A stretch of DNA of 64,000 bases from Brevibacillus reuszeri (GCF_001187725.1 NZ_LGIQ01000017.1:248001-312000), one strand, 5' to 3'. Counted from the first letter of the stretch, positions 43,961 to 53,835 are shown. A program made the numbers and translations. Notes: generated by a model from the letters alone, not told the origin.

Positions 43961-44448
43961 TCAGCTTTTGAACCGATTAACAGGTTCAGTCCAAATTTGG
44001 TAATGCCAGAACCAGCCCACAGCTTTTCGATTCTCTCCGCCAGGAATAAAAATAGCATTAACCCGAGCAGCACCATGCACACCGATACTGGTATCAACCA
44101 GGGATGAGCAGAGTGCGAGAAAAACGGGATGAGTGAGACTGCCACAATCGGTGGTGCATTCCAGTTCAATCTTTTGATCAGCCACATGGTGAAGAGTACG
44201 TTGACAAATAGCGAAATGGAGCTGGGATAGACCCAAAAAATAAGCGTCCCAATCATGGAAGAAACAAACGCTCCGAATGTTATTTTTCCAATTTCTGTAA
44301 AACGAAAAGAGCGTGTGACGAAGAGAAAACTAAATGCTCCGATGGTCGGAAAAAAGAGTGTATCCAAAAAAGAAATATGCAAGGAAAGCCAATAGATAAG
44401 CGCGATATATGTACAAATCACAATGATCTTTATATTCATGCTAAACAT
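43957..44448 (-). CDS. small integral membrane protein, HPP-like at most
   Basis: 163 residues with five predicted helices. TLFFPTIGAFSFLF and LFVNVLFTMWLIKRLNWNAPPIVAVSLIPFF resemble HPP-type membrane proteins only loosely, so I leave the function open. Start could be ATG 44448 or 44439. Confidence 0.6.
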   Translation of the reverse strand: MFSMNIKIIVICTYIALIYWLSLHISFLDTLFFPTIGAFSFLFVTRSFRFTEIGKITFGAFVSSMIGTLIFWVYPSSISLFVNVLFTMWLIKRLNWNAPPIVAVSLIPFFSHSAHPWLIPVSVCMVLLGLMLFLFLAERIEKLWAGSGITKFGLNLLIGSKAE

Positions 44449-44528
44449 TTCAACCCCAATAAAACTTTGTTAAGTAACTTTTTAAACACCTGCTACATTC
44501 TAGTCAGTTTTCTGGAGGCTGTCAATGC

Positions 44529-45428
44529 TCATTCGATGGGGTCAATGTCAAAAAAGTAATCGATCTGTCGCTCACAAGCGTGTGATGTTGCAGAACCAGT
44601 TGATTCTGCAGCTGTCTTCATCTCTGCTCTTCCACAAGTAGTAATGGAGTACCCTATTATAGGGAGCTCATCGTTAGTCAGCTCTTTGATTTCATTACCC
44701 TGTATCCTGTATTTTTGTGATTTTTTCACAGCATAAGAGGTCATTTCTCCATCACTGATCAGATAGTTCTCTTCGTCTCCATTCTTCGCAGACAATTGCT
44801 TGACCTCGGCTTGATCCAACACCTCAAAAAACCTCGTGGCCAATACGGTACGATCAAATTGCCCCCACTCATTACCGACTTTTTTCCGATGAATGGAATA
44901 GGCTTTCGTCTCGGGTGAATACTCAATACGATAATGAATAAAACCTTCCGCCGATCGGCTGACGAGCTTGTAGGACAGCCTGTCGATTTCCCCATCTTTT
45001 TGATACTCGGCATGAAAATCTTCCAGGTGAGCACGTGGATCAATTTCAATACGATCCCTAATCGCTGTCCATTCGTGTGTGAATGGAACCTCATACATAT
45101 TGGAGCTGGAGGCTGCTACCTCGCGGGGATACTCGTAGATGTACTCCTCCACGGCTGGTATGATCAACTGTAACAGGTAAAATGCCAGCCCGAGATAAGC
45201 AGAATTCTGTTTGGTTTTGATGTTCTTCACTGGGCGAAAAAACAGGAGAAAAACAACGAAGCCTACGGGCAGCGCGTATTCGTTCAAGCGAAAAGTAAAA
45301 GCACCCAAGAGGTAGTAGCCTACAATTTTATAGCCAAGATTCGCCTCAGCCTCTTCTCGATTCCTGTAAATAAGGACAAACGCTACAATGACCAAACCCG
45401 TCAATAGGATGACAAATAGCTGCTCCAT
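44529..45428 (-). CDS. membrane protein with soluble domain, unknown
   Basis: 299 residues. Three to four hydrophobic helices in the first about 95 residues, then a soluble, charged region with two possible repeats ending in DYFFDIDP. Two Cys lie near the C-terminus. The family is not recognised. Nearby GNAT gene is 9 bases from the start side and same strand, so the two may be cotranscribed. Confidence 0.7.
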   Translation of the reverse strand: MEQLFVILLTGLVIVAFVLIYRNREEAEANLGYKIVGYYLLGAFTFRLNEYALPVGFVVFLLFFRPVKNIKTKQNSAYLGLAFYLLQLIIPAVEEYIYEYPREVAASSSNMYEVPFTHEWTAIRDRIEIDPRAHLEDFHAEYQKDGEIDRLSYKLVSRSAEGFIHYRIEYSPETKAYSIHRKKVGNEWGQFDRTVLATRFFEVLDQAEVKQLSAKNGDEENYLISDGEMTSYAVKKSQKYRIQGNEIKELTNDELPIIGYSITTCGRAEMKTAAESTGSATSHACERQIDYFFDIDPIE

Positions 45429-45437
45429 TCCTATTGC

Positions 45438-45905
45438 CTACGCTAATCCTAACTCCAAATATTTGGTTCCTTGGATGGGATTAAAACGATATGGCTCAAT
45501 CTCATAAAAACCGAGCGAGCTGTAAAGCGAGATGGCCTGTCCCATTGTCGGAAGGGTATCTAATCGGATGTAGCTGTAGCCTCGTTTCTTTGCTTCTTCA
45601 ATAATCGATGAGGCGAGCTCCCTGCCGATTCCTTTTCCTTTATAATTTGGCTTCACATATAGCCGCTTCATTTCGCAAACGTCTTCATCGATTTTTCGCA
45701 AGGCCACACACCCGGCAGTCTGCTCTTCGTACGTAGCCAGCAGGATACAGCCCTCCGGTTCGGCGTACTCCCCTGGCAAGCTTTGCAGTTCTGTCTCGAT
45801 ATTTTGAAAGCTTAAGTCGATACCTAATGAATCGACGTATTCTGTGAAAAGCTCGCGTACCTGCTGGTATTGATTCTCCCCTGTTACTCTCCCTATGCTA
45901 AGCAC
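45438..45905 (-). CDS. GNAT-family N-acetyltransferase
   Basis: 155 residues. Acetyl-CoA site KRLYVKPNYKGKGIGRELASSII, with the R/Q-x-x-G-x-G/A pattern, and a late strand FYEIEPYRFNP. Probably begins with GTG at 45905 after GGGGTG. Substrate unknown. It precedes the membrane protein on the same strand. Confidence 0.88.
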   Translation of the reverse strand: MLSIGRVTGENQYQQVRELFTEYVDSLGIDLSFQNIETELQSLPGEYAEPEGCILLATYEEQTAGCVALRKIDEDVCEMKRLYVKPNYKGKGIGRELASSIIEEAKKRGYSYIRLDTLPTMGQAISLYSSLGFYEIEPYRFNPIQGTKYLELGLA

Positions 45906-46146
45906 ATCAACACCCCTGACTTTTAGATTTATCTATCCCTACTATTTTCTAAGTCCCGTTAAAAATACCTTCTATTATGAACATTTCCTCTATCCATTCT
46001 CCTTTTGTTACTCGTCCAAACGGCTTGTTAAAATTACCGTCATGGTTATTTTCAGCCTGGCAAACAATAATTCCTATAACAGACGGAAAGAGACTTTTAA
46101 CAGCGAACGATGGGTTGCTTCTCATATCGAGAGCGGGGGAATGCTG

Positions 46147-46689
46147 ATGGAATGGTATGACCGATTGACTGAATACTTTCCCGAACATGAAATGAAAAAT
46201 ATGGGTCAGATGCAAGCGCTCATCAATGAAAAAGATATTTATCACAAAGAGGAAACAGATGATTACCTGTTGCTGTACGCAGAGTTCCCCACGTTTCTTT
46301 TCATTGATTATCTTTTGGTTGATTCTGTAACGAGAGGAAAAGGAATCGGAACGAGCATTATCAATAAGCTCAAAGCCAAAGGAAAGGATATTTTGCTCGA
46401 GGTAGAACCCGTAGATCGCGAAGATGAAGATACCGTGAAGAGGGTCCATTTTTATCGAAAAAATGGGTTTGTGAAAGCTGACAAAATTCAATATCAATGG
46501 TCAGATGAGAACGGTGAGGAATTTGAAATGAATATTTATTACTGGAGTCCTGATAACCACAAGGTACCGCAAGAAGTGATTTTAAAAAAGATGATAAAAG
46601 CATGCCAAGAAATACACAACTTTCGTTTCACCCAGTATTATGGGCGAATGGTTGCCAATCCGGAAGAAGTATTGCATTTGAAGCATTGA
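46147..46689 (+). CDS. GNAT-family N-acetyltransferase
   Basis: 180 residues. DYLLVDSVTRGKGIGTSIINKLKAKGKDILLEVEP is the acetyl-CoA site plus following strand; VHFYRKNGFVKADKIQYQW is the late GNAT motif. ATG 46147 lies 6 bases from GCGGGGGA; ATG 46141 is too close and upstream starts lack a site. Fairly long C-terminal tail for the family. Confidence 0.85.
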   Translation: MEWYDRLTEYFPEHEMKNMGQMQALINEKDIYHKEETDDYLLLYAEFPTFLFIDYLLVDSVTRGKGIGTSIINKLKAKGKDILLEVEPVDREDEDTVKRVHFYRKNGFVKADKIQYQWSDENGEEFEMNIYYWSPDNHKVPQEVILKKMIKACQEIHNFRFTQYYGRMVANPEEVLHLKH

Positions 46690-46713
46690 TGATCTGCTTA
46701 TCCCTGGGCATGA

Positions 46714-46746
46714 AGACACCCCTGAAGATATCATTCAGGGGTGTCT
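46714..46746. terminator. hairpin between convergent genes
   Basis: AGACACCCCTGAA and TTCAGGGGTGTCT, 13 perfect pairs. T-runs are absent or weak, so termination may be incomplete. Confidence 0.6.
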
Positions 46747-46763
46747 AGCCTAGAGGCAAATCG

Positions 46764-48908
46764 TTATGCTTTTTTCACGCGAATCGTATCGTCTTCTACT
46801 TCAATGACGATCTCACTCACATTTTCCTCATCAATCACCAGATCGGCAATGCCATCCTCTACGTATTGCTGAATCACTCTGCGCAGAGGACGTGCACCAA
46901 AGGAAGGATTGTAGCCCAGCTCGACCAGCTTTTCCTTTGCCGCATCGGTAATGCTCATTTCCATGCCTTGTTCGTGAAGACTTGCCTTTACATCCTGCAG
47001 GAGGAGGTCAACGATTTTGACCAAATCCATTTTTTCCAGGTGTGTAAAGGAAATGATGGAGTCAAAGCGGTTCAAAAACTCTGGTTTGAAGAATCCAGCG
47101 AGTGAATCGAGTACAGTCGCAGGTTTCGGTGCTTTTGCCCCAAAACCAACCTCGATTTTTCGTTCGCTCACACCAGCATTACTGGTCGCGATAATGACCG
47201 TTTCCTTGAAGCTTACTGTACGTCCTTGGCTGTCTGTCAAACGACCATCCTCTAAAATTTGCAGGAACATGTGCTGCACATCTGGGTGCGCTTTTTCGAT
47301 TTCATCCAGCAAAATGATGCTGTATGGGCTGCGACGTACACGCTCAGTCAACTGGCCAGCCTCTTCATGTCCTACATAGCCTGGAGGTGAACCGATCAGC
47401 TTGGAGACGGAATGCTTCTCCATATATTCGCTCATGTCCAGGCGAATCATGGAATCTGGAGTGCCGAACAGCTCTTCTGCCAACGCTTTTGATAGCTCGG
47501 TTTTCCCAACACCGGTTGGCCCTACGAACAAGAACGAGGCAATCGGTCTATTTTTTGGCTTCAGCCCTGCACGGCTGCGACGAATCGCTTTGGCTACAGA
47601 GGTTACGGCTTCCGATTGACCGATAACTTTTGTTTCCAGATGAGCCGCCAAATTTTTCATTTTCGCTTGCTCATCGCTTTGCAGCTTGCGAACAGGAATC
47701 CCTGTCTTCTGTTCGATCATTTCCTGAATATCCGCTACCTCTACAGACGAACGCTGCTCGGCTTTGTCCAGTTGATCCATTTTTTCAAGGATGCGTGCTT
47801 CTTCATCACGCAGACGGGCTGCACGTTCATACTCTTCCTGCTGGGTAGCCTCGTTTTTCTCGATTGCGATTTGCTGCAGACGATCTTGCATTTCTGCTGT
47901 ACCCTGAGTGGCAGAGCGCAGATTGAGTCGAGAGCCTGCTTCATCCATCAAGTCAATCGCTTTATCCGGGAGAAAACGATCCTGGATATAACGGTGAGAA
48001 TACTCGACACAGGCTCGAATCACATCATCCGAATAAGAAACATTGTGAAACGCCTCATATTTCGGACGCAATCCTCGCAAAATCTCCATCGCCGCTTCTA
48101 CACTTGGCTCTTTTACGATGACAGGCTGGAGTCTGCGTTCCAGAGCCGCATCTTTTTCAATTACACGGTACTCTTTTAATGTGGTTGCCCCAATCAATTG
48201 CAGCTCCCCACGTGCTAAAGCTGGCTTCAAAATATTGCCCGCATCCATGGAGCCTTCTGCTGATCCTGCGCCTACAAGCAGATGAATTTCATCCACAAAC
48301 AAGATCACGTTTTTACGCTTTTGCAGCTCGGCAATGACTTGTTTGACTTTCTCCTCAAACTGACCGCGAATTCCGGTACCCGCTACGAGTGAAGCGACAT
48401 CGAGAATATAGACCTGCTTGTTTTTCAGCTTGGCAGGTACTTGCCCTTCCGTAATTCGCAAAGCAAGCCCTTCGGCAATGGCTGTTTTTCCTACCCCTGG
48501 CTCACCAATCAGAACCGGGTTATTTTTATTGCGGCGATTCAAGATTTCAATCACACGCTCGATTTCCTGTTCACGACCAATGACGGGATCAATCAAGCCT
48601 GCACGTGCTGCATCGTTAAGATTACGACCCAGATCATCTAAAATGCCTCCGCGGTCAGCTGCTTGTGCCTGGGACTGTGGTTGGAAACCGGATTGACCTT
48701 GACCTGCCGCCGATTTGGCAAAGCTTTGGAAGAATTCATCCAGTCCGGAGAAGGAGGAAAATGGACTGAAGCCCATACTAATCCCCATTTTATTGCTCAG
48801 CTTGCTATTGCATTCATTGCACAGATTGTATTTTTGCTGCTGATCTTTCAGCTTTATATGAACCGAGATCGTTGCTTGACGTTGTTTACAGATTTCACAT
48901 TGCATCAT
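46764..48908 (-). CDS. clpE: Clp protease ATPase subunit ClpE
   Basis: 714 residues, close to the Bacillus ClpE length. N-terminal zinc finger [11 protein letters not shown]...CNEC replaces the ClpC N-domain. Two AAA+ modules: [13 protein letters not shown] and [14 protein letters not shown] as Walker A motifs, with a UVR-like middle region. Unfolds substrates for ClpP under heat stress. CtsR boxes in the promoter confirm the heat-shock assignment. Confidence 0.97.
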   Translation of the reverse strand: MMQCEICKQRQATISVHIKLKDQQQKYNLCNECNSKLSNKMGISMGFSPFSSFSGLDEFFQSFAKSAAGQGQSGFQPQSQAQAADRGGILDDLGRNLNDAARAGLIDPVIGREQEIERVIEILNRRNKNNPVLIGEPGVGKTAIAEGLALRITEGQVPAKLKNKQVYILDVASLVAGTGIRGQFEEKVKQVIAELQKRKNVILFVDEIHLLVGAGSAEGSMDAGNILKPALARGELQLIGATTLKEYRVIEKDAALERRLQPVIVKEPSVEAAMEILRGLRPKYEAFHNVSYSDDVIRACVEYSHRYIQDRFLPDKAIDLMDEAGSRLNLRSATQGTAEMQDRLQQIAIEKNEATQQEEYERAARLRDEEARILEKMDQLDKAEQRSSVEVADIQEMIEQKTGIPVRKLQSDEQAKMKNLAAHLETKVIGQSEAVTSVAKAIRRSRAGLKPKNRPIASFLFVGPTGVGKTELSKALAEELFGTPDSMIRLDMSEYMEKHSVSKLIGSPPGYVGHEEAGQLTERVRRSPYSIILLDEIEKAHPDVQHMFLQILEDGRLTDSQGRTVSFKETVIIATSNAGVSERKIEVGFGAKAPKPATVLDSLAGFFKPEFLNRFDSIISFTHLEKMDLVKIVDLLLQDVKASLHEQGMEMSITDAAKEKLVELGYNPSFGARPLRRVIQQYVEDGIADLVIDEENVSEIVIEVEDDTIRVKKA

Positions 48909-48977
48909 TTTTACCCCCTACATACTCAATTGGTATTGTAGATTCTTTTTACTTTCTCTGCGAAAGGGAAACTTCTA

Positions 48978-49035
48978 TTTGACCATTTCTGACCTTCGCT
49001 GATTTCATTATAATTTGACCTTCTTTGACTTTCAA
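48978..49035 (-). promoter_or_regulatory. clpE promoter with two CtsR operators
   Basis: Minus strand promoter TTGAAA (49030-49035), 17 bases, TATAAT (49007-49012). CtsR tandem heptads: AGTCAAAGAAGGTCAAA at 49014-49030 within the spacer and GGTCAGAAATGGTCAAA at 48978-48994 downstream. CtsR consensus is GGTCAAA-NAN-GGTCAAA. Confidence 0.9.
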
Positions 49036-49163
49036 GAGGAATTGCTTGGAATTAAAAAAATCCTTTCGGAAAACCTAGAGACGTAGGACTTTCCTCTATT
49101 GCCTCACTCTGGATCCCTTCCTATAATGATCATGAGATAGATAAATGTCAGGGGGCTCTTCAC

Positions 49164-49706
49164 TTGAATACACTCGCATATGGACTCCTCGGGCTGGTTG
49201 CCCGAACGCCTAGCTCTGGCTACGATTTGATGCTCCAGCTGCAGCCATTTTGGCAGGCCAAGCACAGTCAGATATATCCGCTTTTGGCCAAGCTCGAACA
49301 AGAAGGCTATCTGGAGTTCACTCGCGTTCATCAAACGGATCGGCCAGATAAGAAGGTTTACTCCATCACGGAGAAAGGACAGATTGCGTTAAAGCTATGG
49401 CTTGGTCAACCAGCAGTTGAACCTGTGGTGCGTGATGAGCTCGTCTTGAAGGCATATTGTCTATGGCTCGCCGACGAGAAAATGGCGAATGCGATCTTCA
49501 CAGAGCGAATGGACCATTGCAAAGAACAACTTCAAATGTATGAGGATTACATAAAGGAACTCACAACAGAAGGTGAAGGTGTCCCCGATCATCCGGACCA
49601 TCCTTCCTTTGGTGATTACATTTTGCTTTCCTGGGGTGCTCGCCGCATGAAAGACGATATTCACTGGTGTGAATGGGTCATGGATTTATTGAAAAAGCGT
49701 GCATGA
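49164..49706 (+). CDS. PadR-family transcriptional regulator
   Basis: 180 residues, PadR winged helix at the N-terminus (GLLGLVARTPSSGYDL, QIYPLLAKLEQEGYLE, KKVYSITEKGQIAL) and the PadR C-terminal dimerisation domain (Vir-like). Start is TTG at 49164 after AGGGGG. Usually represses stress or efflux genes. No obvious target next to it other than clpE across the divergent region. Confidence 0.92.
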   Translation: MNTLAYGLLGLVARTPSSGYDLMLQLQPFWQAKHSQIYPLLAKLEQEGYLEFTRVHQTDRPDKKVYSITEKGQIALKLWLGQPAVEPVVRDELVLKAYCLWLADEKMANAIFTERMDHCKEQLQMYEDYIKELTTEGEGVPDHPDHPSFGDYILLSWGARRMKDDIHWCEWVMDLLKKRA

Positions 49707-49707
49707 C

Positions 49708-49748
49708 AAAAAAACGAGTCCCGGAACTGATCTCCAGGACTCGTTTTT
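49708..49748. terminator. bidirectional terminator
   Basis: AAAAACGAGTCC pairs with GGACTCGTTTTT between padR and the convergent ribokinase gene. Confidence 0.9.
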
Positions 49749-49775
49749 CTATTCCTTCGTTTGGGCAGCTAAGCT

Positions 49776-50678
49776 TTAGAAGATGTAGGAATTTACTTCT
49801 TCCAGGGTTGGGAGGGACGGCTGGGCGCCTTCCTTCGTTACGACAATCGCCGCTACTTTGCTGGCGAAGCTCGCTGCTTCCTCTTCTGACATGCCTTTTG
49901 TCAGGCCAACAGCAAATGCAGCCGTATACGAATCACCGGCAGCAGTTGTATCCACTGGCTCCACACGGTACGCAGGAATGTGCGACGCTTTGTCTGCCGT
50001 CACAAGCAATGCTCCCTTTTCCCCTATCGTCACGATCGCCCGCTGCGGCCCACGCTCCAGCAGCTTGCGGGCTGCTGCCTGTACTTCCTCTATCGTGCGT
50101 ACTGGCAAGCCAGTCAAAATCTCCAGCTCAGTCTCGTTTGGCGTAACCGTATGTACTGCACGCAGCAGCTCATGCGGTAGCTCGCATGCTGGCGCCGGAT
50201 TTAAAATAACGAGCTTGCCCATTTCCTTTGCACGCTTGGCTACATGCGAAACGACAGCTAGCGGAATTTCCAGCTGGAGCAGGATCACGTCACTTTGCTC
50301 CAATAGTGCGATATTTTGCTCAATATGCTCGACACTTACCAAGGCATTGGCGCCTGGCACAAGCACGATGTTATTTTCTCCATCATCGCTGACATTAATA
50401 AAAGCCATCCCTGTGGTTCCCTGCCGTGAAACCCCTTCTAGATGAACCTTTGAATCTGACATGCCAGAGAGCAAGATCGATCCATTTTCATCGCTGCCAA
50501 CCATCCCGATCATGGAAACATGCGCTCCCAGCCTTGCTGCGGCAACCGCCTGATTAGCTCCCTTTCCACCCGGAATCAATTGAAAGGAATGACTGGATAT
50601 CGTTTCACCCGCTTTTGGCAGATGATGCACATGAGTGACAAGATCCATGTTGATGCTTCCGACTACTACGATTTTCAC
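49776..50678 (-). CDS. rbsK: ribokinase
   Basis: 300 residues, PfkB family. SINMDLV near the start, PGGKGANQAVAAARLG sugar-site, and DTTAAGDSYTAAFAVGL with catalytic Asp in the DTxAAGD box. Phosphorylates ribose to ribose 5-phosphate. GTG start at 50678 with GAGGGAGG upstream. Stand-alone, no rbs transporter next to it. Confidence 0.93.
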   Translation of the reverse strand: MKIVVVGSINMDLVTHVHHLPKAGETISSHSFQLIPGGKGANQAVAAARLGAHVSMIGMVGSDENGSILLSGMSDSKVHLEGVSRQGTTGMAFINVSDDGENNIVLVPGANALVSVEHIEQNIALLEQSDVILLQLEIPLAVVSHVAKRAKEMGKLVILNPAPACELPHELLRAVHTVTPNETELEILTGLPVRTIEEVQAAARKLLERGPQRAIVTIGEKGALLVTADKASHIPAYRVEPVDTTAAGDSYTAAFAVGLTKGMSEEEAASFASKVAAIVVTKEGAQPSLPTLEEVNSYIF

Positions 50679-50859
50679 GATTCGCAACCTCCCTCGTCCT
50701 TAGCCTTCTCTATACGCAAACATCTCTGCCTATGTAGAAACTCTTCTTATTGCGCGCGGCTTCCTTCCTGATGAAATCAGCCAAATGCTCTACTGTACCC
50801 AATCGTTAATGATAACATCGACAGATACGTCTTTCAATAAACTGTCCGCCTCGATTCCA

Positions 50860-50868
50860 TGCTATAAT
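50860..50868 (+). promoter_or_regulatory. extended -10 promoter of the hydrolase leader
   Basis: TGCTATAAT perfect extended -10. No strong -35. Predicted transcript would start near 50875 and carry a 175-base leader with a GAGGG/CCCTC hairpin and a short ORF. Confidence 0.55.
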
Positions 50869-50916
50869 CAAAGCGAGGGCGCATCCCTCATTCTTTTGGT
50901 AAAGGAGCTGTTCGGC

Positions 50917-50946
50917 ATGATTATCAAGTTCATTCGTTTGCGCTAA
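50917..50946 (+). CDS. 9-residue leader peptide ending RLR
   Basis: AAAGGAG precedes ATG 50917; peptide MIIKFIRLR. The R-x-R ending matches the +x+ pattern at which macrolide-bound ribosomes stall in erm-type leaders such as ErmDL. Bases 50929-50942 are complementary to 51024-51038 just before the hydrolase ribosome site. Confidence 0.6.
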   Translation: MIIKFIRLR

Positions 50947-51038
50947 TCAAAAGGTTTGTTCATGTTTGCTCACTTTTTTCCGTAAAACGAGTGGGTTTAT
51001 TTGAATGTGCTCTTTTGTATACACGCAAATCGAATGAA
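50929..51038 (+). promoter_or_regulatory. translation attenuator helix
   Basis: TTCATTCGTTTGCG in the leader ORF pairs with CGCAAATCGAATGAA (14 pairs, one bulged base), 2 bases from the GAGGAG of the downstream gene. A ribosome stalled on the leader would break the helix. Confidence 0.55.
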
Positions 51039-51049
51039 ACGAGGAGATC

Positions 51050-51907
51050 ATGATGAGAGAACAGATTCATATCATCCATGGAGTTGAAATTTGCAGCGAG
51101 GCTTTTGGCAACCCGGCGCATCCTGCCATTTTGCTGATCATGGGGGCTACGTGCTCCATGATTTATTGGGATGAAGAATTTTGCCAGCGTTTGGCGGACA
51201 CCGGAAGATACGTGATTCGTTTCGACAATCGGGATGTAGGACGTTCCGTGACGTATGATCCAGGAACTTCGCATTATACCGTGGCTGATCTGGCAGATGA
51301 TGCTGTTGGCGTTCTCGATGCCTACGGAATTGCTCAAGCCCACATCGTAGGCATGTCGCTCGGCGGTATGATTGCACAGGTCATCGCGATCAAGCATCCA
51401 GATCGAATGCTGACAATGACCCTGATCGCTTCCAGCTTTTTTGGCTCGGATGACAATACAAGAAATTTGCCGCCAATGGACGAACGAATTCTTGCCTTTC
51501 ATGCAAAGGCTGGCACGCTGGATTGGTCCGATGACGAAGCAGTTGCCCATTACCTGGTTTCAGGCTCTCGCTTGATCAGTGGTTCCAAGCGAAAGTTCGA
51601 TGAGGAGCGTGCTCACAAGCAAGTAACAACAGAAATCAAACGAGCTAACCAACTGTTGAGTATGTTTAATCATGCCTTACTCACAGGTGACGATTTTTAT
51701 GAAGGCAAAACAAATGAAATTCGTGTTCCGACACTGGTGATCCACGGAACAGATGATACGATCCTTCCCTATGCTCACGGTCTTGCGCTGGCAGAGGAGA
51801 TTCCTCAAGCTACGTTACTTACTCTGGATGGAACCGGCCATGAAGTTCACAGCGACGACTGGGATCAAATCATTCAGGCAATTTTCTCGCATACGCAAGT
51901 TTCGTAA
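51050..51907 (+). CDS. alpha/beta hydrolase, possible antibiotic esterase
   Basis: 285 residues. GMSLGGM is the nucleophile elbow (Ser near 105); LLIMGAT holds the oxyanion region and DDTILPYAHG plus TGHEVHSDD give Asp and His. Related to RdmC-like and other small-molecule esterases. The leader peptide with RLR and the helix masking the start suggest macrolide-inducible expression, so a macrolide esterase is an attractive guess, not proven. Confidence 0.85.
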   Translation: MMREQIHIIHGVEICSEAFGNPAHPAILLIMGATCSMIYWDEEFCQRLADTGRYVIRFDNRDVGRSVTYDPGTSHYTVADLADDAVGVLDAYGIAQAHIVGMSLGGMIAQVIAIKHPDRMLTMTLIASSFFGSDDNTRNLPPMDERILAFHAKAGTLDWSDDEAVAHYLVSGSRLISGSKRKFDEERAHKQVTTEIKRANQLLSMFNHALLTGDDFYEGKTNEIRVPTLVIHGTDDTILPYAHGLALAEEIPQATLLTLDGTGHEVHSDDWDQIIQAIFSHTQVS

Positions 51908-51944
51908 TGACGTAATGCATGACCATAACTCTTTGGTTAACAAG

Positions 51945-51985
51945 GAAGCCGACTGCTATCTGCAGCCGGCTTCTCCCTTATTTTT
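51945..51985. terminator. terminator between convergent genes
   Basis: GAAGCCGACTGC pairs with GCAGCCGGCTTC (one mismatch) followed by TCCCTTATTTTTT on the plus strand. Confidence 0.8.
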
Positions 51986-52457
51986 TCACAATCGGTATCC
52001 AGACCTCGCACCGATAATCTGCTGCCATCGTATCACCTGAGGGGTATACCTCCAGATCGGGAGCCGGAGCATGTCGATATTCGGAAGCTGGCAGCCACTC
52101 CTGAAAAGCGTAGCCAAAAGCTTGTTGAATCGCGCCCGGCAATGGTCCTGTCGAGGTAAAAACCGCCCAGGTCGCAGTGGGAATCGTAAACGACGTGAAG
52201 CTTGATTCATCCAAGGCTCGATCTGCCACACAAGCGATCATGTAGGTGAGAACTCCTTGGTCGGGCTGCATGTCCACACATACGCCGAACAATTCCCCGG
52301 TCGTACCGATGCGGACCAGCTCTTCCAGCGTGCCATCTTGGTGACTCTCCGCCCAAAACTCGGAAATTCGCTGTGGATGCTCCTCATTCAAGCAATTGAC
52401 TTGTCTGGACTTGCCGACAACAATAAACGCCTCTCTCTCCATAATCCGAACGTCCAT
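51978..52457 (-). CDS. GyrI-like small-molecule-binding protein
   Basis: 159 residues, AraC effector-binding/GyrI-like domain, similar to YdeE. VRIMEREAFIVVGKSRQV, FTIPTATWAVFTSTGPLPGAIQ and YRHAPAPDLEVYPSGD are characteristic. No DNA-binding domain is attached. Likely binds or sequesters small toxic molecules. Convergent with the alpha/beta hydrolase. Confidence 0.85.
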   Translation of the reverse strand: MDVRIMEREAFIVVGKSRQVNCLNEEHPQRISEFWAESHQDGTLEELVRIGTTGELFGVCVDMQPDQGVLTYMIACVADRALDESSFTSFTIPTATWAVFTSTGPLPGAIQQAFGYAFQEWLPASEYRHAPAPDLEVYPSGDTMAADYRCEVWIPIVKK

Positions 52458-52611
52458 AGCTTGTTTGTCCCCCTTTGAATAGCGTAGGAAACGGTCCTAC
52501 TTCCTGCCCGTATTCGAATTGCTTGGGAGCATTATAGCAAATGGACTGCCAGGATATCCATTGCCTAGACTTATTGACATGTCGAGAATAGTAGTGAGAA
52601 AGGGGAATGAA

Positions 52612-53028
52612 ATGAAGAAAAGAATACAATGGATCTCTGTCATGTGTTTGTTGGTTGTTATCACTTTTTTTCTATTTGGTAGAACCTCTCCAACAGATGT
52701 GGTTGAGACTACCATAGAAAAAATCGGGTTCACCTCAGAACATTTGCCGCTTGCTAAAACAGACATCGATAAGATTGCATCATTTTTTACATTCACGGAG
52801 GATCATCACCTAGGAAAACCCTATATCAAGATCAAAGAAGCATCTCCTCTTAAAGACCAAGCTCAGGTGATCGCTACCTTCGAGGTCATTCAATACCAAC
52901 CAGACAATTCGATTCAAAACATATACAACGGCACTCTCGTTTTCACGCTACAGAAGCGCTCCTTCTTTACGTGGGAGATAGACCATGTTGATATCCTGCA
53001 AGAAATGGGAGAACATGCAACCGAGTAA
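52612..53028 (+). CDS. membrane-anchored small protein, unknown
   Basis: 138 residues. One N-terminal helix (WISVMCLLVVITFFLFG) as uncleaved signal anchor, then an extracytoplasmic domain with alternating strands. ATG 52612 is preceded by AAAGGGG. Family not recognised. A TTGACA nearby lacks a -10. Confidence 0.6.
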   Translation: MKKRIQWISVMCLLVVITFFLFGRTSPTDVVETTIEKIGFTSEHLPLAKTDIDKIASFFTFTEDHHLGKPYIKIKEASPLKDQAQVIATFEVIQYQPDNSIQNIYNGTLVFTLQKRSFFTWEIDHVDILQEMGEHATE

Positions 53029-53040
53029 TCCAGCCTTTTT

Positions 53041-53835
53041 TCATAATGGATGGCCGTAGAAATACTTGCGCCCCTTCTCCCAGCTCTGGTTGGCGAGTCC
53101 CTCAACATAGCTGATGAAGCTCTGATAATTGCTTGCCGTAATAACCGTGTCGTATTCACCAGGCACCTTCTTGCCAGACCATATGGACAATAACGAAGGA
53201 ATCACTTCCATTTGGAGTCGCTCCTCGTTATTGGCAGCGATAAAAACTCTGTGGATCAATGGCTTGGTCAAGTCGCCAGGAAAAGCTGGCTTTTGATCAA
53301 AATAATACATCTCTCCCTCATTCTCATCACCGAAATCCAGAAAACACTCCGCTATTTGCTCGATTGTCGCTTCTTCGCCGTACTGATTTTCGAAGGAGAG
53401 AAAGGAATCGATCGAGTCGCGGATGATGACGGATGTATCAGGAATGTCATCCCACTCTTCCAGCAAAGCCAACAAGTACGGAATAACTTCTGGTGAAAGA
53501 GACGTCGGCGCTGCTGACGCAAAGGTATTTACGATAAATTCCGATGCATCCTGTAAAAAGCGCAGGTTATTTGTCTCACGTACATCCTCATGTGTGCAAA
53601 TCGAAAAAAAGAGGCGAATACAAAGATTCAGTATAGCCTCGTCTTTCGTATGATTCATGAGCTGTATGAGGAGTGGCTTCTGCGTAAAGTCACCCGCTTT
53701 ATATAACTCGATCAGCAGAAACAGCATCTCTTTTTCTGTCATTGCTTCCCGTAATTTTTGGGTCAGCTCCGCCACGGTAGAGGTTGGTTTTTCTCCAAAC
53801 CAGCTGCTATTCCATACATTTTGTACGGTTGTCAT
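53041..53835 (-). CDS. helical protein resembling immunity proteins (Imm47-like?)
   Basis: 264 residues, mainly helical repeats, very acidic. Terminal YDTVITASNYQSFISYVEG and WEKGRKYFYGHPL look like the ending of Imm47-type immunity proteins from toxin systems. No toxin gene is adjacent, so it may be an orphan immunity gene or something else. Good AGGAAGGG ribosome site. Confidence 0.5.
   Translation of the reverse strand: MTTVQNVWNSSWFGEKPTSTVAELTQKLREAMTEKEMLFLLIELYKAGDFTQKPLLIQLMNHTKDEAILNLCIRLFFSICTHEDVRETNNLRFLQDASEFIVNTFASAAPTSLSPEVIPYLLALLEEWDDIPDTSVIIRDSIDSFLSFENQYGEEATIEQIAECFLDFGDENEGEMYYFDQKPAFPGDLTKPLIHRVFIAANNEERLQMEVIPSLLSIWSGKKVPGEYDTVITASNYQSFISYVEGLANQSWEKGRKYFYGHPL

Noticed and set aside
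52573-52578. TTGACA before the 52612 gene as a promoter
   Set aside because: No -10 element at 16-18 bases downstream.
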